DNA of 64,000 nt, from NCBI RefSeq assembly GCF_014201875.1, contig NZ_JACHFL010000015.1:1-64000 (forward strand), read 5' to 3'. The notes beneath the pieces were generated by a model, which did not search any database, was not told the origin of the DNA, and worked only from the letters and a program-made list of their open reading frames with translations. The translations under genes were made by a program, and so were the position numbers. Source of the stretch: Deinococcus humi (lineage in GTDB: Bacteria > Deinococcota > Deinococci > Deinococcales > Deinococcaceae). Every line of letters starts with the position of its first letter. Position 1 is the stretch's first letter. Of the stretch, positions 18,518-29,382 are shown one piece after another.

Positions 18518-19537
18518 CTACATTACGCTCGCGCCCTCGCGCAACAGAATCGGCCCGTCAAAGGCGGCGGGCAGCCATTCGGTCTGTTCGTGAATGGCCT
18601 GGGGCGGGCAGGACCGCAGACAGGCCATACAACCGGTGCAGGCGCTGAGATTCAGCAGCAGGCTGACGCTGCCGTCATCCCCTATCTCGCGGTCTATGGC
18701 GTCGGTGGGGCAGACGTTGTGGCAGACCGGACAATCGATGCAGGTATCGTCCACCACGGGTGCGGGCCAGTGAACCGGGGCCTGAGGGGCGGGGGCGGGC
18801 TTGAGGCTCAGCCTGCGCCACTTCCACTCCTCGGGCGTGCGCTCCTCCGGTTCGCTCCAGTCCACGAAGGGCAGGGGCGACTCGGGGATGCTCTGGGCCA
18901 GTTGCGCCTTGCCCGCCCGGAACAACGCCCCAAAGGCCCCCCGGCGGGAGACCCGCACGGCCCGCTCGGCGTCCTCGGGGGTGGCGGCGCGCACGGTCAC
19001 GCGGGCCGGACGGCCGGTGGCCGCGCGGAGCAACCCGGTCTCGGCCACCACCGCTTCCAGGCGTTGCGGCACATTCGGCGCTCCCACCGGACACGTTTCA
19101 CACTCGCCGTGGATCAGGGTCAGCGGCGTGCCCCACGCGCCCGCTGCCGACAGCACCGCCGGGGTCACGCGGCCCAGACAGGGCAGTTGCGGGCCGCCCG
19201 CGCCGCTCTGCGGACAGGTCAGGCTGGCCTCGCCCTCTCCCGCCGCGGCGCCGTCCTCGGCCTTCTGATCGCGCACGTTCTGCAGTGTAGGCTGAAGGCC
19301 GTACTCCAGCGCCCCCGTGGGGCACGCCTGCACGCAGATGCCGCAGCCGGTGCAGGCGTCGGCGTCAATCTGGATGGCCGACCCCACCAGGCCGGTCAGG
19401 ACGGCGTTGTGCGGGCAGACGTCGCGGCAGATATCGCAGCCGCCCACCGCCTGACGTTCCAACAGGCAACGCGGCGGCGTGTAGCGCGGGACGAGGTTGC
19501 CCGAGTCGTCGAGGCGGGAAAGGAGGCCCTGAAGCAT
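18518..19537 (-). CDS. Polyferredoxin with four [4Fe-4S] motifs
   Basis: The 339-aa protein has two ferredoxin modules separated by about 190 residues. The N-terminal pair is [13 protein letters not shown] and [16 protein letters not shown]; the C-terminal pair is [16 protein letters not shown] and [16 protein letters not shown]. The middle region has CPQSGAG, C-L-G and GECETCPVG cysteines. It is probably a soluble electron carrier. No dehydrogenase, hydrogenase or formate gene is adjacent, so donor and acceptor are unknown. TAGACT precedes the ATG by six bases. It is transcribed divergently from the ABC permease gene. Confidence 0.82.
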   Translation of the reverse strand: MLQGLLSRLDDSGNLVPRYTPPRCLLERQAVGGCDICRDVCPHNAVLTGLVGSAIQIDADACTGCGICVQACPTGALEYGLQPTLQNVRDQKAEDGAAAGEGEASLTCPQSGAGGPQLPCLGRVTPAVLSAAGAWGTPLTLIHGECETCPVGAPNVPQRLEAVVAETGLLRAATGRPARVTVRAATPEDAERAVRVSRRGAFGALFRAGKAQLAQSIPESPLPFVDWSEPEERTPEEWKWRRLSLKPAPAPQAPVHWPAPVVDDTCIDCPVCHNVCPTDAIDREIGDDGSVSLLLNLSACTGCMACLRSCPPQAIHEQTEWLPAAFDGPILLREGASVM

Positions 19538-19702
19538 GGGTGGAGTCTACGCGGGGAGCGGCAGAGACAAGAGGAGCCAACTCCCGATGAGACGGCTTCC
19601 CTGAAAGAGCAGGCCCAGCGCGGTCACCATGCAGGGAACACGCAGGGCCACGAGGCTCCCGGGGACGTGGAATGCCATCCCGCGCCCATTAGACTCCTGC
19701 CC

Positions 19703-21250
19703 ATGACCCCTTCCCGCCTGTCCGGCTGGCTGCTGGCCCTGCCCGCGCTGGTCTTCACGGCGCTGCTGCTGGCGGTGCCCCTGGGGCGCACGCTGGCCGA
19801 GGGCGGCGTGCAGGCCGGCGTGTGGCGCGATCCGTACTTCCTGGGCCGTCTGGGCTGGACACTGGCGCAGGCGGGCGGCACGGCGCTGCTGGCGCTGCTG
19901 ATCGGTGCGCCGCTGGCCTATCTGCTCTCCAGGGCGGACCTTCCGGGCAAGGGGCTGTTCATGCGGTTGCTGCTGCTGCCCTTCGTGACGCCCACCCTCG
20001 TGGCGGTGCTGGGCCTCTCGGCGCTGCTGGGGCCGCGCGGCTGGCTGACAACGCTCACCGGGGTGGACCTCAGCGACACGCCCGCACTGATCATTCTGGG
20101 CAACCTGTTTTTCAATCTGCCGGTGATGATTCGCCTGGCCCACGGCGGTTTCTCGCGCGTGCCCCCTCACCTGATCGGCGCGGCGCGGACGCTGGGCGCG
20201 AACAGCTGGCGGGCGGCGCTGGGCGTGGCGCTGCCGCTGGCCCTGCCCGGTCTGGCGGCGGGACTGGTGCTGGTGTTCCTGTACTCGGCCCTGAGCTTCG
20301 GGCTGCCACTGGCGCTGGGCGGCGAGCAGTACGCGACCCTGGAGGTAGAGATCTACACCCTGACCGCCCTGCAACTGCGGCTGTCGGAGGCCAGCGCCCT
20401 GATCGCGGGCCAGTTGCTCCTGACGCTGATCGCCACCTGGGCCTATACCGGCCTGACGCGCGGCGGTACGGGCGTACCGGTCTCCGGCCTGCCGCCCGCG
20501 CGGGGGGGCGTCCTGGCAGGCATCCTGGGGCTGGGGGCGGTCACGCTGCTCATTTGCTTCGCGCCGCTGCTGGCCGTGGTGGCACGCGGGCTGCTGGGTT
20601 CGGGGGGGCCGACGCTGCTGTACTGGCAGGGCATCCTGACAGACCCGGACACGCCGCTGCTGCTGGGCAACACCCTGCGTTTCGGCGCGCTGGCGCTCGT
20701 GGGCGCCACCGTACTGGGCGGGCTATACGCGCTGGGGGCGTGGCTGGCGCGTTCGCGCCTTCTCGATCTGGTCTCGCTGCTGCCCCTGATGGTCTCGCCC
20801 GTCTCGCTGGCGGTGGGCTACCTGCTGGCCTATCCGGCGCTGGCGGCCACCTTGCCCATGCTAATCGCGGCCTACACGCTGCTGGCGCTGCCCCTCGTGG
20901 TGCGCTCGGTGCTGCCAGCGCTGCGTGCACTGCCCCCCCGGCTGTTCGAGGCCGCCCGCACCCTGGGCGCTGGCCCGCTGGCTGCCCAGCGCACGGTCAC
21001 GCTGCCCCTGACGCTGCCCGCCCTGCGCGGCGGCGTGGCGCTGGCCCTCGCCACCGTGCTGGGCGAGTTCGGCGCCACCCTGGTGCTGACCCGCCCGGAG
21101 TGGGCCACCCTGAGCGTGGGCCTGTATGACCGTCTGGGCCGCCCCGGCGAGCGCAATCTGGGTGAGGCGTGCGCGCTGGCCACCGTGCTGCTGCTACTGT
21201 CCGCGACGGCCTTCACGGTGCTGGACGGTGGCGAAGGAGAGGTCACGTGA
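19703..21250 (+). CDS. ABC transporter permease, fused two-domain (ThiP/FbpB type)
   Basis: The 515-aa protein has about twelve membrane helices in two homologous halves. Each half has an EAA loop that contacts the ATPase: [20 protein letters not shown] and [20 protein letters not shown]. Fused permeases of this layout serve thiamine (ThiP) or ferric iron (FbpB/FutB). The nearby thiamine pyrophosphokinase favours thiamine, but this is inference, since no substrate-binding protein is next to it. The ATG at 19703 has TAGACT seven bases upstream; the frame is open far beyond it but only as antisense to thiolase and polyferredoxin. Confidence 0.85.
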   Translation: MTPSRLSGWLLALPALVFTALLLAVPLGRTLAEGGVQAGVWRDPYFLGRLGWTLAQAGGTALLALLIGAPLAYLLSRADLPGKGLFMRLLLLPFVTPTLVAVLGLSALLGPRGWLTTLTGVDLSDTPALIILGNLFFNLPVMIRLAHGGFSRVPPHLIGAARTLGANSWRAALGVALPLALPGLAAGLVLVFLYSALSFGLPLALGGEQYATLEVEIYTLTALQLRLSEASALIAGQLLLTLIATWAYTGLTRGGTGVPVSGLPPARGGVLAGILGLGAVTLLICFAPLLAVVARGLLGSGGPTLLYWQGILTDPDTPLLLGNTLRFGALALVGATVLGGLYALGAWLARSRLLDLVSLLPLMVSPVSLAVGYLLAYPALAATLPMLIAAYTLLALPLVVRSVLPALRALPPRLFEAARTLGAGPLAAQRTVTLPLTLPALRGGVALALATVLGEFGATLVLTRPEWATLSVGLYDRLGRPGERNLGEACALATVLLLLSATAFTVLDGGEGEVT

Positions 21251-21311
21251 TGCTGCCGCTTTGCACCGTGCGGGCAGGTCAGCGCGTAGTTTGGGCGCTA
21301 GCTTGAGGAAC

Positions 21312-22280
21312 GTGCTGCCCCCCGCCCTCACCACCCACCACCTGTCCAAGGCCTTCGGCTCCGTGCAGGCAGCCCACGCTGTCTCCCTGACCGTGGCGGC
21401 GGGCGAGACCCTGGCCCTGCTCGGCCCCAGCGGCTGCGGCAAGAGCACGGTGCTGCGGATGGTGGCGGGACTGGAACGCCCGGACGCGGGGCGGGTGGAA
21501 ATTGGCGGGCGCGACGTGACCGCCCTGCCCCCGGAGGCGCGGCACACGGGGCTGGTGTTTCAGGATTACGCGCTGTTTCCGCACCTGAGCGTGCTGGACA
21601 ACGTGGCCTACGGTCCCCGCATGCGCGGCGCAGCGCGGGCGGAGGCGCACGGGCGGGCACAGGAGGCGCTGACCCTGGTCAACCTGCCGGAGCTGGCAAC
21701 CCGCAAACCGGGGCAACTGTCCGGCGGCCAGGCACAGCGGGTGGCACTGGCCCGCGCGCTGGCGACCAATTCGCCGCTGCTGCTGCTCGACGAGCCGCTG
21801 AGCAACCTGGACGAACGCCTGCGGGCCGAACTGCGAAGCGACTTGCGCGACCTGTTCAGGCGCGTCGGCGCGGGCGTGCTGCTGGTCACGCATGATCAGC
21901 GCGAGGCCCTGGCGCTGGCCGGACAGGCGGCGGTGATGCGGGCCGGGCAGATCGTGCAAACGGGCGCGGCCCGCGAGGTCTTCGATCGGCCTGCCACAGC
22001 CTGGGTGGCCGCGTTCCTGGGCTGGGCGAATGTGCTGGAGCGGGACGGCGGGCAGGCGCTGCTGGTTCCCGAAAAGGCTGTCCTGCTGGGCAAGGGCGAC
22101 ATGTTCACACTGACTTCCCGCCACGCCACAGAAGCGGGCGAGACGGTCACGGTGGCGCATCCGCTGGGACAGCTGACCCTGAACCTGAGCGCGCGCGAAG
22201 TGGGACTGATCGACGGGCAGGGTCTGCGGCTGGAGGTGGCCATGACGCAGGTCCAGGAAGTGATAGATGACCGCGCCTGA
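21312..22280 (+). CDS. ABC transporter ATP-binding protein
   Basis: The protein has Walker A GPSGCGKST, the signature LSGGQAQRVALARAL, Walker B LLLLDEPLSNLD and the switch VTHDQ, then a C-terminal extension as in FbpC/PotA-type importers. I chose GTG 21312 (322 aa), because TAGCTT lies seven bases before it and the domain starts at LTTHHLSKAFG; TTG 21303 is an alternative and an ATG at 21126 lies inside the permease. It follows the permease after 61 bases and is probably its ATPase. Substrate as discussed there. Confidence 0.88.
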   Translation: MLPPALTTHHLSKAFGSVQAAHAVSLTVAAGETLALLGPSGCGKSTVLRMVAGLERPDAGRVEIGGRDVTALPPEARHTGLVFQDYALFPHLSVLDNVAYGPRMRGAARAEAHGRAQEALTLVNLPELATRKPGQLSGGQAQRVALARALATNSPLLLLDEPLSNLDERLRAELRSDLRDLFRRVGAGVLLVTHDQREALALAGQAAVMRAGQIVQTGAAREVFDRPATAWVAAFLGWANVLERDGGQALLVPEKAVLLGKGDMFTLTSRHATEAGETVTVAHPLGQLTLNLSAREVGLIDGQGLRLEVAMTQVQEVIDDRA

Positions 22281-22340
22281 CGTGGGTAACATACTGTAGT
22301 GGTAACGACAAACCCGGCATCAATCCCCTGGAGGAAACCG

Positions 22341-23354
22341 ATGAACAGAACGCGGTGGAAACGGAACCTGGGCCTCACGGCAGCCCTGCTGGGCACCCTG
22401 GCGGGCGCACAGACCTACAGCGGCCCGAAAGCTGTGGTGTACATCGGCGACAGGTGGTGCCGGGGCGGTTACTGCTCGGGCAGCGTCTACAACGCCTTCG
22501 ACGAGGCCATGAACAAGGCGCTGACTGCCAGTGGATACGTGGAGGCTGTTCGCAAGGAGGGCGCGCCGCTTGAGCTGGCCGGCGGCGTCACCAGCGTCAG
22601 CGGCACCGGGAGCGTTTGCCTGCCCATCGTGGGGTGCCTGAGTGGCAAGACGGTGCGCGCCAGCATGGAACTGACCGACACAGCCAGCGGCACGGTCAAA
22701 TGGAATGAGAGCTGCGAGGGCACCAGCGGCGGCGTCAGCACTTGGGGCTGGTGGGGCGGCAGCGTGTACCTCGACAGCGATGAAGGCAAGGCAGTGGCCG
22801 ACTGCGCCGGGAAACTGGTGCAGAAGCTGACGGCCAGCGGCGTGCTGACTCCGTATCTGGGCCAGACGGGAGCGGTCAAGACGGTGGCTGCGCCTGCGAC
22901 GGCTCCGGCGCCCGCCGCACCCCCTGCCGCACAGGCCAGTCAGCCCGTCGAGCAACTGGCCGGCATGCTCAAGACGCTGGCCTTCGCGGATATGAACGCG
23001 CTGTTCACCAGCGATCCCTACAACCCGGTCAAGGTCAAGGAACTGAACGCGGCGGCCACCAGTGCCACACTGGCCAGCGCCTCACGCGTGCAGCTCAAGG
23101 TCACGTCCACCGAGAACGCTGGGGCGTACCAGTTGATCGGCGTGACCTACACGCTGCCTGGCGGCCAGGAAAAGTTCGTGCAACTGGCCGTCACGGCTGA
23201 CCCGGGGCTCAATCCACGCGGCGGGACCCGGTTGCTGTACCTGTCGGCGTTTAACCCGCTGCGGACCTCCACCCCCGCACTGGATGGCCTGAGCCGGAAT
23301 GTCGAGACCCTGCTGGGCGACCTGCACACCGCACTGGGTCTGCCCGGTCTATAG
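22341..23354 (+). CDS. Secreted protein of unknown function
   Basis: The 337-aa product has an N-terminal signal peptide (NLGLTAALLGTLAGAQTY, cleavage likely after AGA or AQT). The mature N-terminal half has several Cys and Gly residues (DRWCRGGYCSG, VCLPIVGCLSG) and looks like a lipoprotein/CsgG-type envelope domain, but the resemblance is weak. An Ala/Pro-rich linker (about 185-210) leads to a C-terminal alpha/beta domain. GGAGGAAACCG precedes the ATG, one of the best ribosome sites in the window. Function unknown. Confidence 0.6.
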   Translation: MNRTRWKRNLGLTAALLGTLAGAQTYSGPKAVVYIGDRWCRGGYCSGSVYNAFDEAMNKALTASGYVEAVRKEGAPLELAGGVTSVSGTGSVCLPIVGCLSGKTVRASMELTDTASGTVKWNESCEGTSGGVSTWGWWGGSVYLDSDEGKAVADCAGKLVQKLTASGVLTPYLGQTGAVKTVAAPATAPAPAAPPAAQASQPVEQLAGMLKTLAFADMNALFTSDPYNPVKVKELNAAATSATLASASRVQLKVTSTENAGAYQLIGVTYTLPGGQEKFVQLAVTADPGLNPRGGTRLLYLSAFNPLRTSTPALDGLSRNVETLLGDLHTALGLPGL

Positions 23355-23378
23355 ACGCGGAACCCCTACACTGCTCGG

Positions 23379-24008
23379 GTGATCGCCTGGATTCTCGTTG
23401 GCGGGCGGCTGACCCCCTCACCCGCGCTACTCACGCTGCCGCGTCCTGCGCTGGTGGTCGCGGCGGATGGCGGCGCACGCCACGCGGCAGGGCTGGGCGT
23501 GACTGTGGACGCCTGGGTGGGCGATTTCGATTCCTCGGAAGGCGTGCAGGTGGACGCTCCGCGCGAGGTCCACCCGGCGGTCAAGAACGAGACCGACGCA
23601 GAGCTGGCCGTGCGCTTGGCCCTGGGACGCGGGGCCACCGAACTGGTGTTCCTGGGGGCCTTCGGCGGGCGCTTTGACCACGCGGCGGCCCTGCTGCTGG
23701 GCAGCGTGCGGCTGGCGCAGGAAGGCCTGCGCGTGACCCTGACCAGCGGCGACGAGTGGGCCTGGCCGCTGCTGCCTTCCTCTCCCCTGTCGCTGGTCCT
23801 GCCCCCCGGCGTGACCCTGAGTGTCGTGGCCTGCCATGACCTGCGCGGCCTGACGCTGGGCGGCGCGCGCTGGCCGCTGCACGGCGCGGACGTGCCGCTG
23901 GGCAGCGGCTGGACCATCAGCAACGAGACGAACGGCGAGACCGTAACCGCCGCCCTGCAAGGGGGCTATGCGCTGATCACGGCCCTGTGGAGCGGAGCGC
24001 AGGCCTGA
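23379..24008 (+). CDS. thiN: Thiamine pyrophosphokinase
   Basis: The 209-aa protein has the ThiN/TPK signatures VAADGGARHA (about 25-34), VGDFDSSE (about 47-54) and KNETDAELAV, the last with the T-D pair that binds Mg-ATP. It converts thiamine plus ATP directly to thiamine diphosphate, the salvage route used with an imported thiamine. GTG 23379 is preceded by TACACT at six bases, again suggesting a leaderless mRNA. It lies about 1.1 kb after the fused-permease ABC genes, which supports thiamine as their cargo. It converges on the oxidoreductase gene with 13 bases between. Confidence 0.86.
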   Translation: MIAWILVGGRLTPSPALLTLPRPALVVAADGGARHAAGLGVTVDAWVGDFDSSEGVQVDAPREVHPAVKNETDAELAVRLALGRGATELVFLGAFGGRFDHAAALLLGSVRLAQEGLRVTLTSGDEWAWPLLPSSPLSLVLPPGVTLSVVACHDLRGLTLGGARWPLHGADVPLGSGWTISNETNGETVTAALQGGYALITALWSGAQA

Positions 24009-24021
24009 GGACCTGGCTGCC

Positions 24022-25041
24022 CTACAGCCTGACCACCATCTTCCCGGTGTTCTGTCCGGTCAGCAGGCCCATGAACGCGCCGGGCATGTTCTCAATCCCG
24101 TCCACGACCGTCTCGTCGTAATGCAGCTGGCCGGACGCGATCCAGCCACCCACCTCCTGCACAAACTGAGAAAACAGGTGGCTGTAGGTGCCGACGATAA
24201 AGCCCTTGAGGGTCAGTTGCTTGCCGATGGCCAGCGCCAGATTGCGCGGGGCACTGGGGGCCTCGGTGGCGTTGTACTGGCTGATGGCCCCGCACAGCGC
24301 CGCCCGTCCAAAGGTGTTGAAGGAGGACAGCGCCGCTTCCAGATGATCGCCGCCCACGTTGTCGAAATACACGTCGATCCCGTCCGGCGCGGCCTCGCGC
24401 AGCAGCCTGGCGACTGAACCGTCCTTGTAGTTAAAGGCGGTATCGAAGCCCAGCTTTTCGGTCAAGTGCGCCACCTTGTCGGCAGACCCCGCGCTGCCGA
24501 TCACGCGCGCCGCACCCTTCAACCGCGCAATCTGGCCCACCGCGCTGCCCACCGCGCCCGCCGCACCCGACACGAATACCACGTCCCCTTCCCTGAAGGC
24601 GGCCACGTCCAGCAGCCCCGCGTAGGCGGTCAGGCCGGGCATCCCCAGAATGCCCAGGTACGCGCTGGGTGAGACGCCCTCCCTGGCCTCCACCTTGCGG
24701 GCCGCCCTGGCCGGGAGCAGTGCGTGGGTTCGCCAGCCCTGATCGTGCAGCACCAGATCGCCCACGTTCAGGCCGTCTGCGTTCGAGGCCAGCACCTCGC
24801 CCACCGCGCCGCCCGTCATGGTCTCGTTCAGCGCGAAGGGCGGTGTGTAGGATTTGGTGTCGTTCATGCGTCCGCGCATGTAGGGATCGACGCTCAGGAA
24901 CAGGTTGCGGACCAGGACCTCGCCGTCCCCGGGCTGGCCCAGTTCGCGCTCCACCAGCGCAAAGTCGCTGTCCACCGGCGCCCCCTGGGGACGGGCGGCC
25001 AGTTGAATCTCGCGGGACATCGTTTTTTTAGAAGTCGTCAT
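24022..25041 (-). CDS. NADP-dependent medium-chain oxidoreductase
   Basis: The 339-aa protein belongs to the zinc-free leukotriene B4 dehydrogenase/curA-like group of MDR enzymes: LFLSVDPYMRGRM near the N-terminus, the NADP motif GAAGAVGSAVGQIA in the middle and YFDNVGGDHLEAAL later. Members reduce the C=C bond of alpha,beta-unsaturated aldehydes and ketones. Substrate is unknown. Two starts are close: ATG 25041 (MTTSKKTM) and ATG 25020 (MSREIQLA); neither has a good ribosome site, and the second matches the usual family start, so the true start may be 25020. Confidence 0.85.
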   Translation of the reverse strand: MTTSKKTMSREIQLAARPQGAPVDSDFALVERELGQPGDGEVLVRNLFLSVDPYMRGRMNDTKSYTPPFALNETMTGGAVGEVLASNADGLNVGDLVLHDQGWRTHALLPARAARKVEAREGVSPSAYLGILGMPGLTAYAGLLDVAAFREGDVVFVSGAAGAVGSAVGQIARLKGAARVIGSAGSADKVAHLTEKLGFDTAFNYKDGSVARLLREAAPDGIDVYFDNVGGDHLEAALSSFNTFGRAALCGAISQYNATEAPSAPRNLALAIGKQLTLKGFIVGTYSHLFSQFVQEVGGWIASGQLHYDETVVDGIENMPGAFMGLLTGQNTGKMVVRL

Positions 25042-25115
25042 GGGGCTATTGGGCTGCGTGCCGGACCGATTGTTTGTGAGCCGGAATGCAATGAGAGGCA
25101 GCCTGGACCCACCCT

Positions 25116-26372
<1,257 letters not shown>

Positions 26373-26524
26373 CGGCTCAAGGATAGAGCGTCTTTAACAT
26401 CTGCCGCCCTGTTCCAACCCGACTCATGGGGTCTGAACGAGTGCAACAGGAGTCTCGGCGGCACCCTGGCCTGTCGCCCTGTGCCGCCGAGATCAATCGG
26501 CTCTCTGAGTGTTCTGTGTCCGCC

Positions 26525-27388
26525 TCAGCTCCGGCTTGCGGTCCGTCCCCGGTCAATGATCTTCTGGCCCAGCAATTGCAGCAAAAACTTGCCCACAAAA
26601 CGGGGGTTGTGCTTGGCATAGCGCTTCCACAGGCGACGTGGTTCCATGATCAGGCGGAACAGCCACTCCAGCCCCAGCCGTTGCATGACGGCGGGAGCCT
26701 GCCGGACCCGCCCGGAATGGAAGTCAAAGGCAGCTCCCATGCCCAGCAGCACGGCGTCCAGGCGATCAGTATGGGCGGCCATCCAGCGCTCCTGCTTGGG
26801 GCAGCCGATGCCCACGAACACGATTCTGGCCCCCGAATCGACGATCTGCTGCGTGTACATCGCATCTTCTTCGGGAGTGAGAGGGCGGAACGGCGGGGCG
26901 ATCAGGCAGGCGATCTCAATCCCCGGGTAGTTGGTCTGCAGGAAGAGGACAAACTCCTCCAGACTCTCAGAGGTACCACCATACAGAGCAATAGGTAAGC
27001 GCGCTCTGGCAGCGGCCTCACAGACGTGCAGCATCAGGGTGGGACCATACACGCGCTCAGCCTGCGGCACCCCCAGCGCCTTCAAGGCCCACACCAGCGG
27101 CACGCCGTCGGAGGTCACCAGATCGGCTCCGTTCACCACGTCCCGGAATTCGGCGCTGTCGTTGGTCTCCATGACCATATGCACATTGGAAGCGCAGACG
27201 TAACGTGCCTGGGCCGAGCGCGCCCAGTCGATGATTCGCGCTGTGGCGTCGGCGTAGGTCGTGACGTCCACCCGCATCCCCAAAATCGCGCGGGAGATCA
27301 GGGGGGGGCGCGGGTTTGTGTCGCCAGGGAACACGGCAGGCACGACAGACGCGCCGGGGCGCAGATCGGGTGAAGCGGGAGAAGACAT
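26525..27388 (-). CDS. WecG/TagA/CpsF family glycosyltransferase
   Basis: The 287-aa soluble enzyme is of the family that adds N-acetylmannosaminuronic acid or ManNAc to lipid-linked sugars (WecG, TagA). Signatures are YVCASNVHMVME (about 62-73), VTSDGVPLVWAL, YGPTLMLHV, ALYGGTSESLEEF and FVGIGCPKQERWM with the catalytic-base region. The N-terminus (first 40 residues) is Pro-rich and less conserved. It follows the polymerase gene by three bases and is probably in the same transcript, an indication of exopolysaccharide or O-antigen synthesis. AAGGAG precedes the ATG. Confidence 0.87.
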   Translation of the reverse strand: MSSPASPDLRPGASVVPAVFPGDTNPRPPLISRAILGMRVDVTTYADATARIIDWARSAQARYVCASNVHMVMETNDSAEFRDVVNGADLVTSDGVPLVWALKALGVPQAERVYGPTLMLHVCEAAARARLPIALYGGTSESLEEFVLFLQTNYPGIEIACLIAPPFRPLTPEEDAMYTQQIVDSGARIVFVGIGCPKQERWMAAHTDRLDAVLLGMGAAFDFHSGRVRQAPAVMQRLGLEWLFRLIMEPRRLWKRYAKHNPRFVGKFLLQLLGQKIIDRGRTASRS

Positions 27389-27391
27389 CGT

Positions 27392-28921
27392 TCAGGACTC
27401 CTTGAGTTGGACAGAAGAGGGCAGGGCGGACAGGGTGGACCCCTCAGAATGGTCCGGCAGCGCGCGTTGGCGGCGGTAGGTTTCCAGGGCCGCCAGACCG
27501 AAGCCGAACAGGCACCAGAACCAGATGCCCCCCTGCGGTCCTTCCAGATAAACATCGAAGGAGGCGTTGACCAGGAAGGCCATCCAGTAGGCGAAAATCC
27601 ACAGGAAGAGGTTGGCCCACAGCGTGTTCCGGGCCGCACGGGCACGGGTATAGGCGCGCAGCAGGCTGAAAGCGAAGGCCAGTTGCAGCGCTACCCAGGC
27701 CAGGAAGCCAGGCACGCCGGAGCGAGCCAGGAAGGTCATATGGCCGTTGTGCGGATTGCGCAGCGATTGATCGCGCTCAACCTGATAGCCGTCAGAGTTG
27801 GCCAGGTTGATGCCATAGCCCTTGCCGTTCCAGAAGTACGGGCCGTAGACGGTGTAGTCCACGATGTCGCTCCACCAGTTCAGTCGCCAGGTGCGGGTGC
27901 CCTCACGGACATCCGAGCCGGAGTCTCCTGTAATGCTCTGGACGTTGAGCAGCAGGGACTCGGCGGAAATGTCGCGTCGCCCACCAAGATTGACACTGAA
28001 ATTGGTCACAACCAGCAGCGTCAGGGCCACGGCCACCAGATACAACGGACGCCCCCAGCCGCTGCGAGGACGCATCAGCACGATGAACAGGCCACTGAGG
28101 CCAATCGTCACCAGTGCGGCCCGGCCCGTAGAAATCGACAGCATTCCCAGGAGCAGCAGGCCCCACCACAGCCATTCGTGCCAGCTCCGGCGTTTTTCCG
28201 ACGGCATGAAGCGTTGGTGTAACCCCAACAGCAAGAAGGCCACGATGCCCGCCAGATGCACGGCGATATCTCCACCCTTGGGAAACAGCAGCGGCGTCCC
28301 ACTGCCTGGCCACTCAGGAAGAGACCGCTCAAACAGTTTGAAGATCACGACACTCACGGGGGCGAAGGCCAGGAACCACGGAATCAGGCGGGCGTACTGC
28401 TGCGCCACCCGCTCCAGCCAGCCCAGGCGCAGTAGCAGGCCAGCAACAATCAGCGCGAAGGCCGCGTAGGCCCAGGTCACGCCGTCCCGCAATGCGTCCA
28501 CCTTGTAAACGCCGATGTAAGGCACGGTATTGAGCAGGCCGATGAGCATGAAAACGCCCATCAGCACCAGCAGGCCCCGGTAGTGACGAATGCCCAGCGT
28601 GCCCACCCGCCACAGGGCCAGCAAACCCACCGCCAGTGCCATCTCGCCCACAAACAGCGGCGGCACCCCGATATACGAGTACCCCTTGCCCAGAAATGCA
28701 TAACCGACCAGCGAAACGCCGATGAATCCCAGGGCAAAGTGAGAAAGACGGTCCCACACGCGGGTCAACCCGGCCAGCAGTACCATCAGCACGGCCAGCC
28801 CGGCCGCCAGCAATGGTTGCTCCACGGCCAGCACACCCACCAGCACTGCGGCCATGAACAGCGCCAGCCACACGGCCCATCCGACAGGTGCCGGAGAGGG
28901 GGAGAGCCTGGCAGCGCGCAT
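27392..28921 (-). CDS. O-antigen ligase/polymerase (Wzy)-like membrane protein
   Basis: From ATG 28921 the product is 509 aa with about ten to twelve membrane helices. A periplasmic loop near the C-terminus contains GYGINLANSDGYQVERDQ, NPHNGHMTFLARSG, typical of the Wzy_C loop (the NPHN motif). These enzymes join lipid-linked sugar repeats or ligate them to an acceptor. The partner glycosyltransferase is immediately downstream. A GTG at 28960 adds 13 residues and is possible. No ribosome site is seen before either. Confidence 0.8.
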   Translation of the reverse strand: MRAARLSPSPAPVGWAVWLALFMAAVLVGVLAVEQPLLAAGLAVLMVLLAGLTRVWDRLSHFALGFIGVSLVGYAFLGKGYSYIGVPPLFVGEMALAVGLLALWRVGTLGIRHYRGLLVLMGVFMLIGLLNTVPYIGVYKVDALRDGVTWAYAAFALIVAGLLLRLGWLERVAQQYARLIPWFLAFAPVSVVIFKLFERSLPEWPGSGTPLLFPKGGDIAVHLAGIVAFLLLGLHQRFMPSEKRRSWHEWLWWGLLLLGMLSISTGRAALVTIGLSGLFIVLMRPRSGWGRPLYLVAVALTLLVVTNFSVNLGGRRDISAESLLLNVQSITGDSGSDVREGTRTWRLNWWSDIVDYTVYGPYFWNGKGYGINLANSDGYQVERDQSLRNPHNGHMTFLARSGVPGFLAWVALQLAFAFSLLRAYTRARAARNTLWANLFLWIFAYWMAFLVNASFDVYLEGPQGGIWFWCLFGFGLAALETYRRQRALPDHSEGSTLSALPSSVQLKES

Positions 28922-29326
28922 CGGCTGCGATTTCACAGAATGCCTGGCTTGATGGAACACTGACCACGCCAGAGTGGCAGAGCACTGGTGCTTGACAGGC
29001 TGAACGGACGACTTGCAGACATGCTTCCCCCAGAGATGATACGGAAGGCCGTGGGCCGGACTCGAACCTGACCCGGACCGCGAGACCGATCAAAAGTTAG
29101 ACAGAAAGCCGCTAACAGAAAATTAATAGCACATGACTTCCTCTCAACACTGTTTGCGTAGTGGAGGAATATAGGTGGAGGGACTGCTACCGGAAACCCT
29201 CCCTTGATGTGCCGTCCAGAAACTGCGCCTGCAACTCTGCTTTCTGAACCAGGGAGGCTTCAGCGGCCCCGCTGGCCTGAGGAAGATAAGCCGGCTCGAA
29301 TATGGGGTTATTCCTCCACAGTGTTA
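28922..29326 (-). promoter_or_regulatory. Intergenic region upstream of the polysaccharide genes, with candidate promoter
   Basis: A 460-base gap lies between 28921 and 29382 with no gene supported. On the minus strand TTGAGA (29142-29147), 16 bases and TAATTT (29120-29125) could drive the ligase gene with a leader of about 195 bases. The block 29085-29175 is clearly richer in A+T than its surroundings. Confidence 0.4.
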
Positions 29327-29358
29327 GGGCGGAAGGACCATCCCGGTTCCTTCCGCCC
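29327..29358. terminator. Hairpin after the DUF4384 gene
   Basis: GGGCGGAAGGA (29327-29337) pairs perfectly with TCCTTCCGCCC (29348-29358), 11 bp. It lies 25 bases after the DUF4384 stop on the minus strand. There is no T-tract, so it may be a weak terminator or an mRNA 3' stability structure. Confidence 0.55.
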
Positions 29359-29382
29359 CATCTTCAGCCCGCTTTCAATGCT

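Noticed and set aside
17204..19702. Long open frame on the plus strand reaching into the ABC permease
   Set aside because: It is antisense to thiolase and polyferredoxin, which have full family motifs. Only the part from 19703 is a gene.
19538..19702. TPP riboswitch before the ABC permease
   Set aside because: I found no CTGAGA-type core; the gene appears leaderless.
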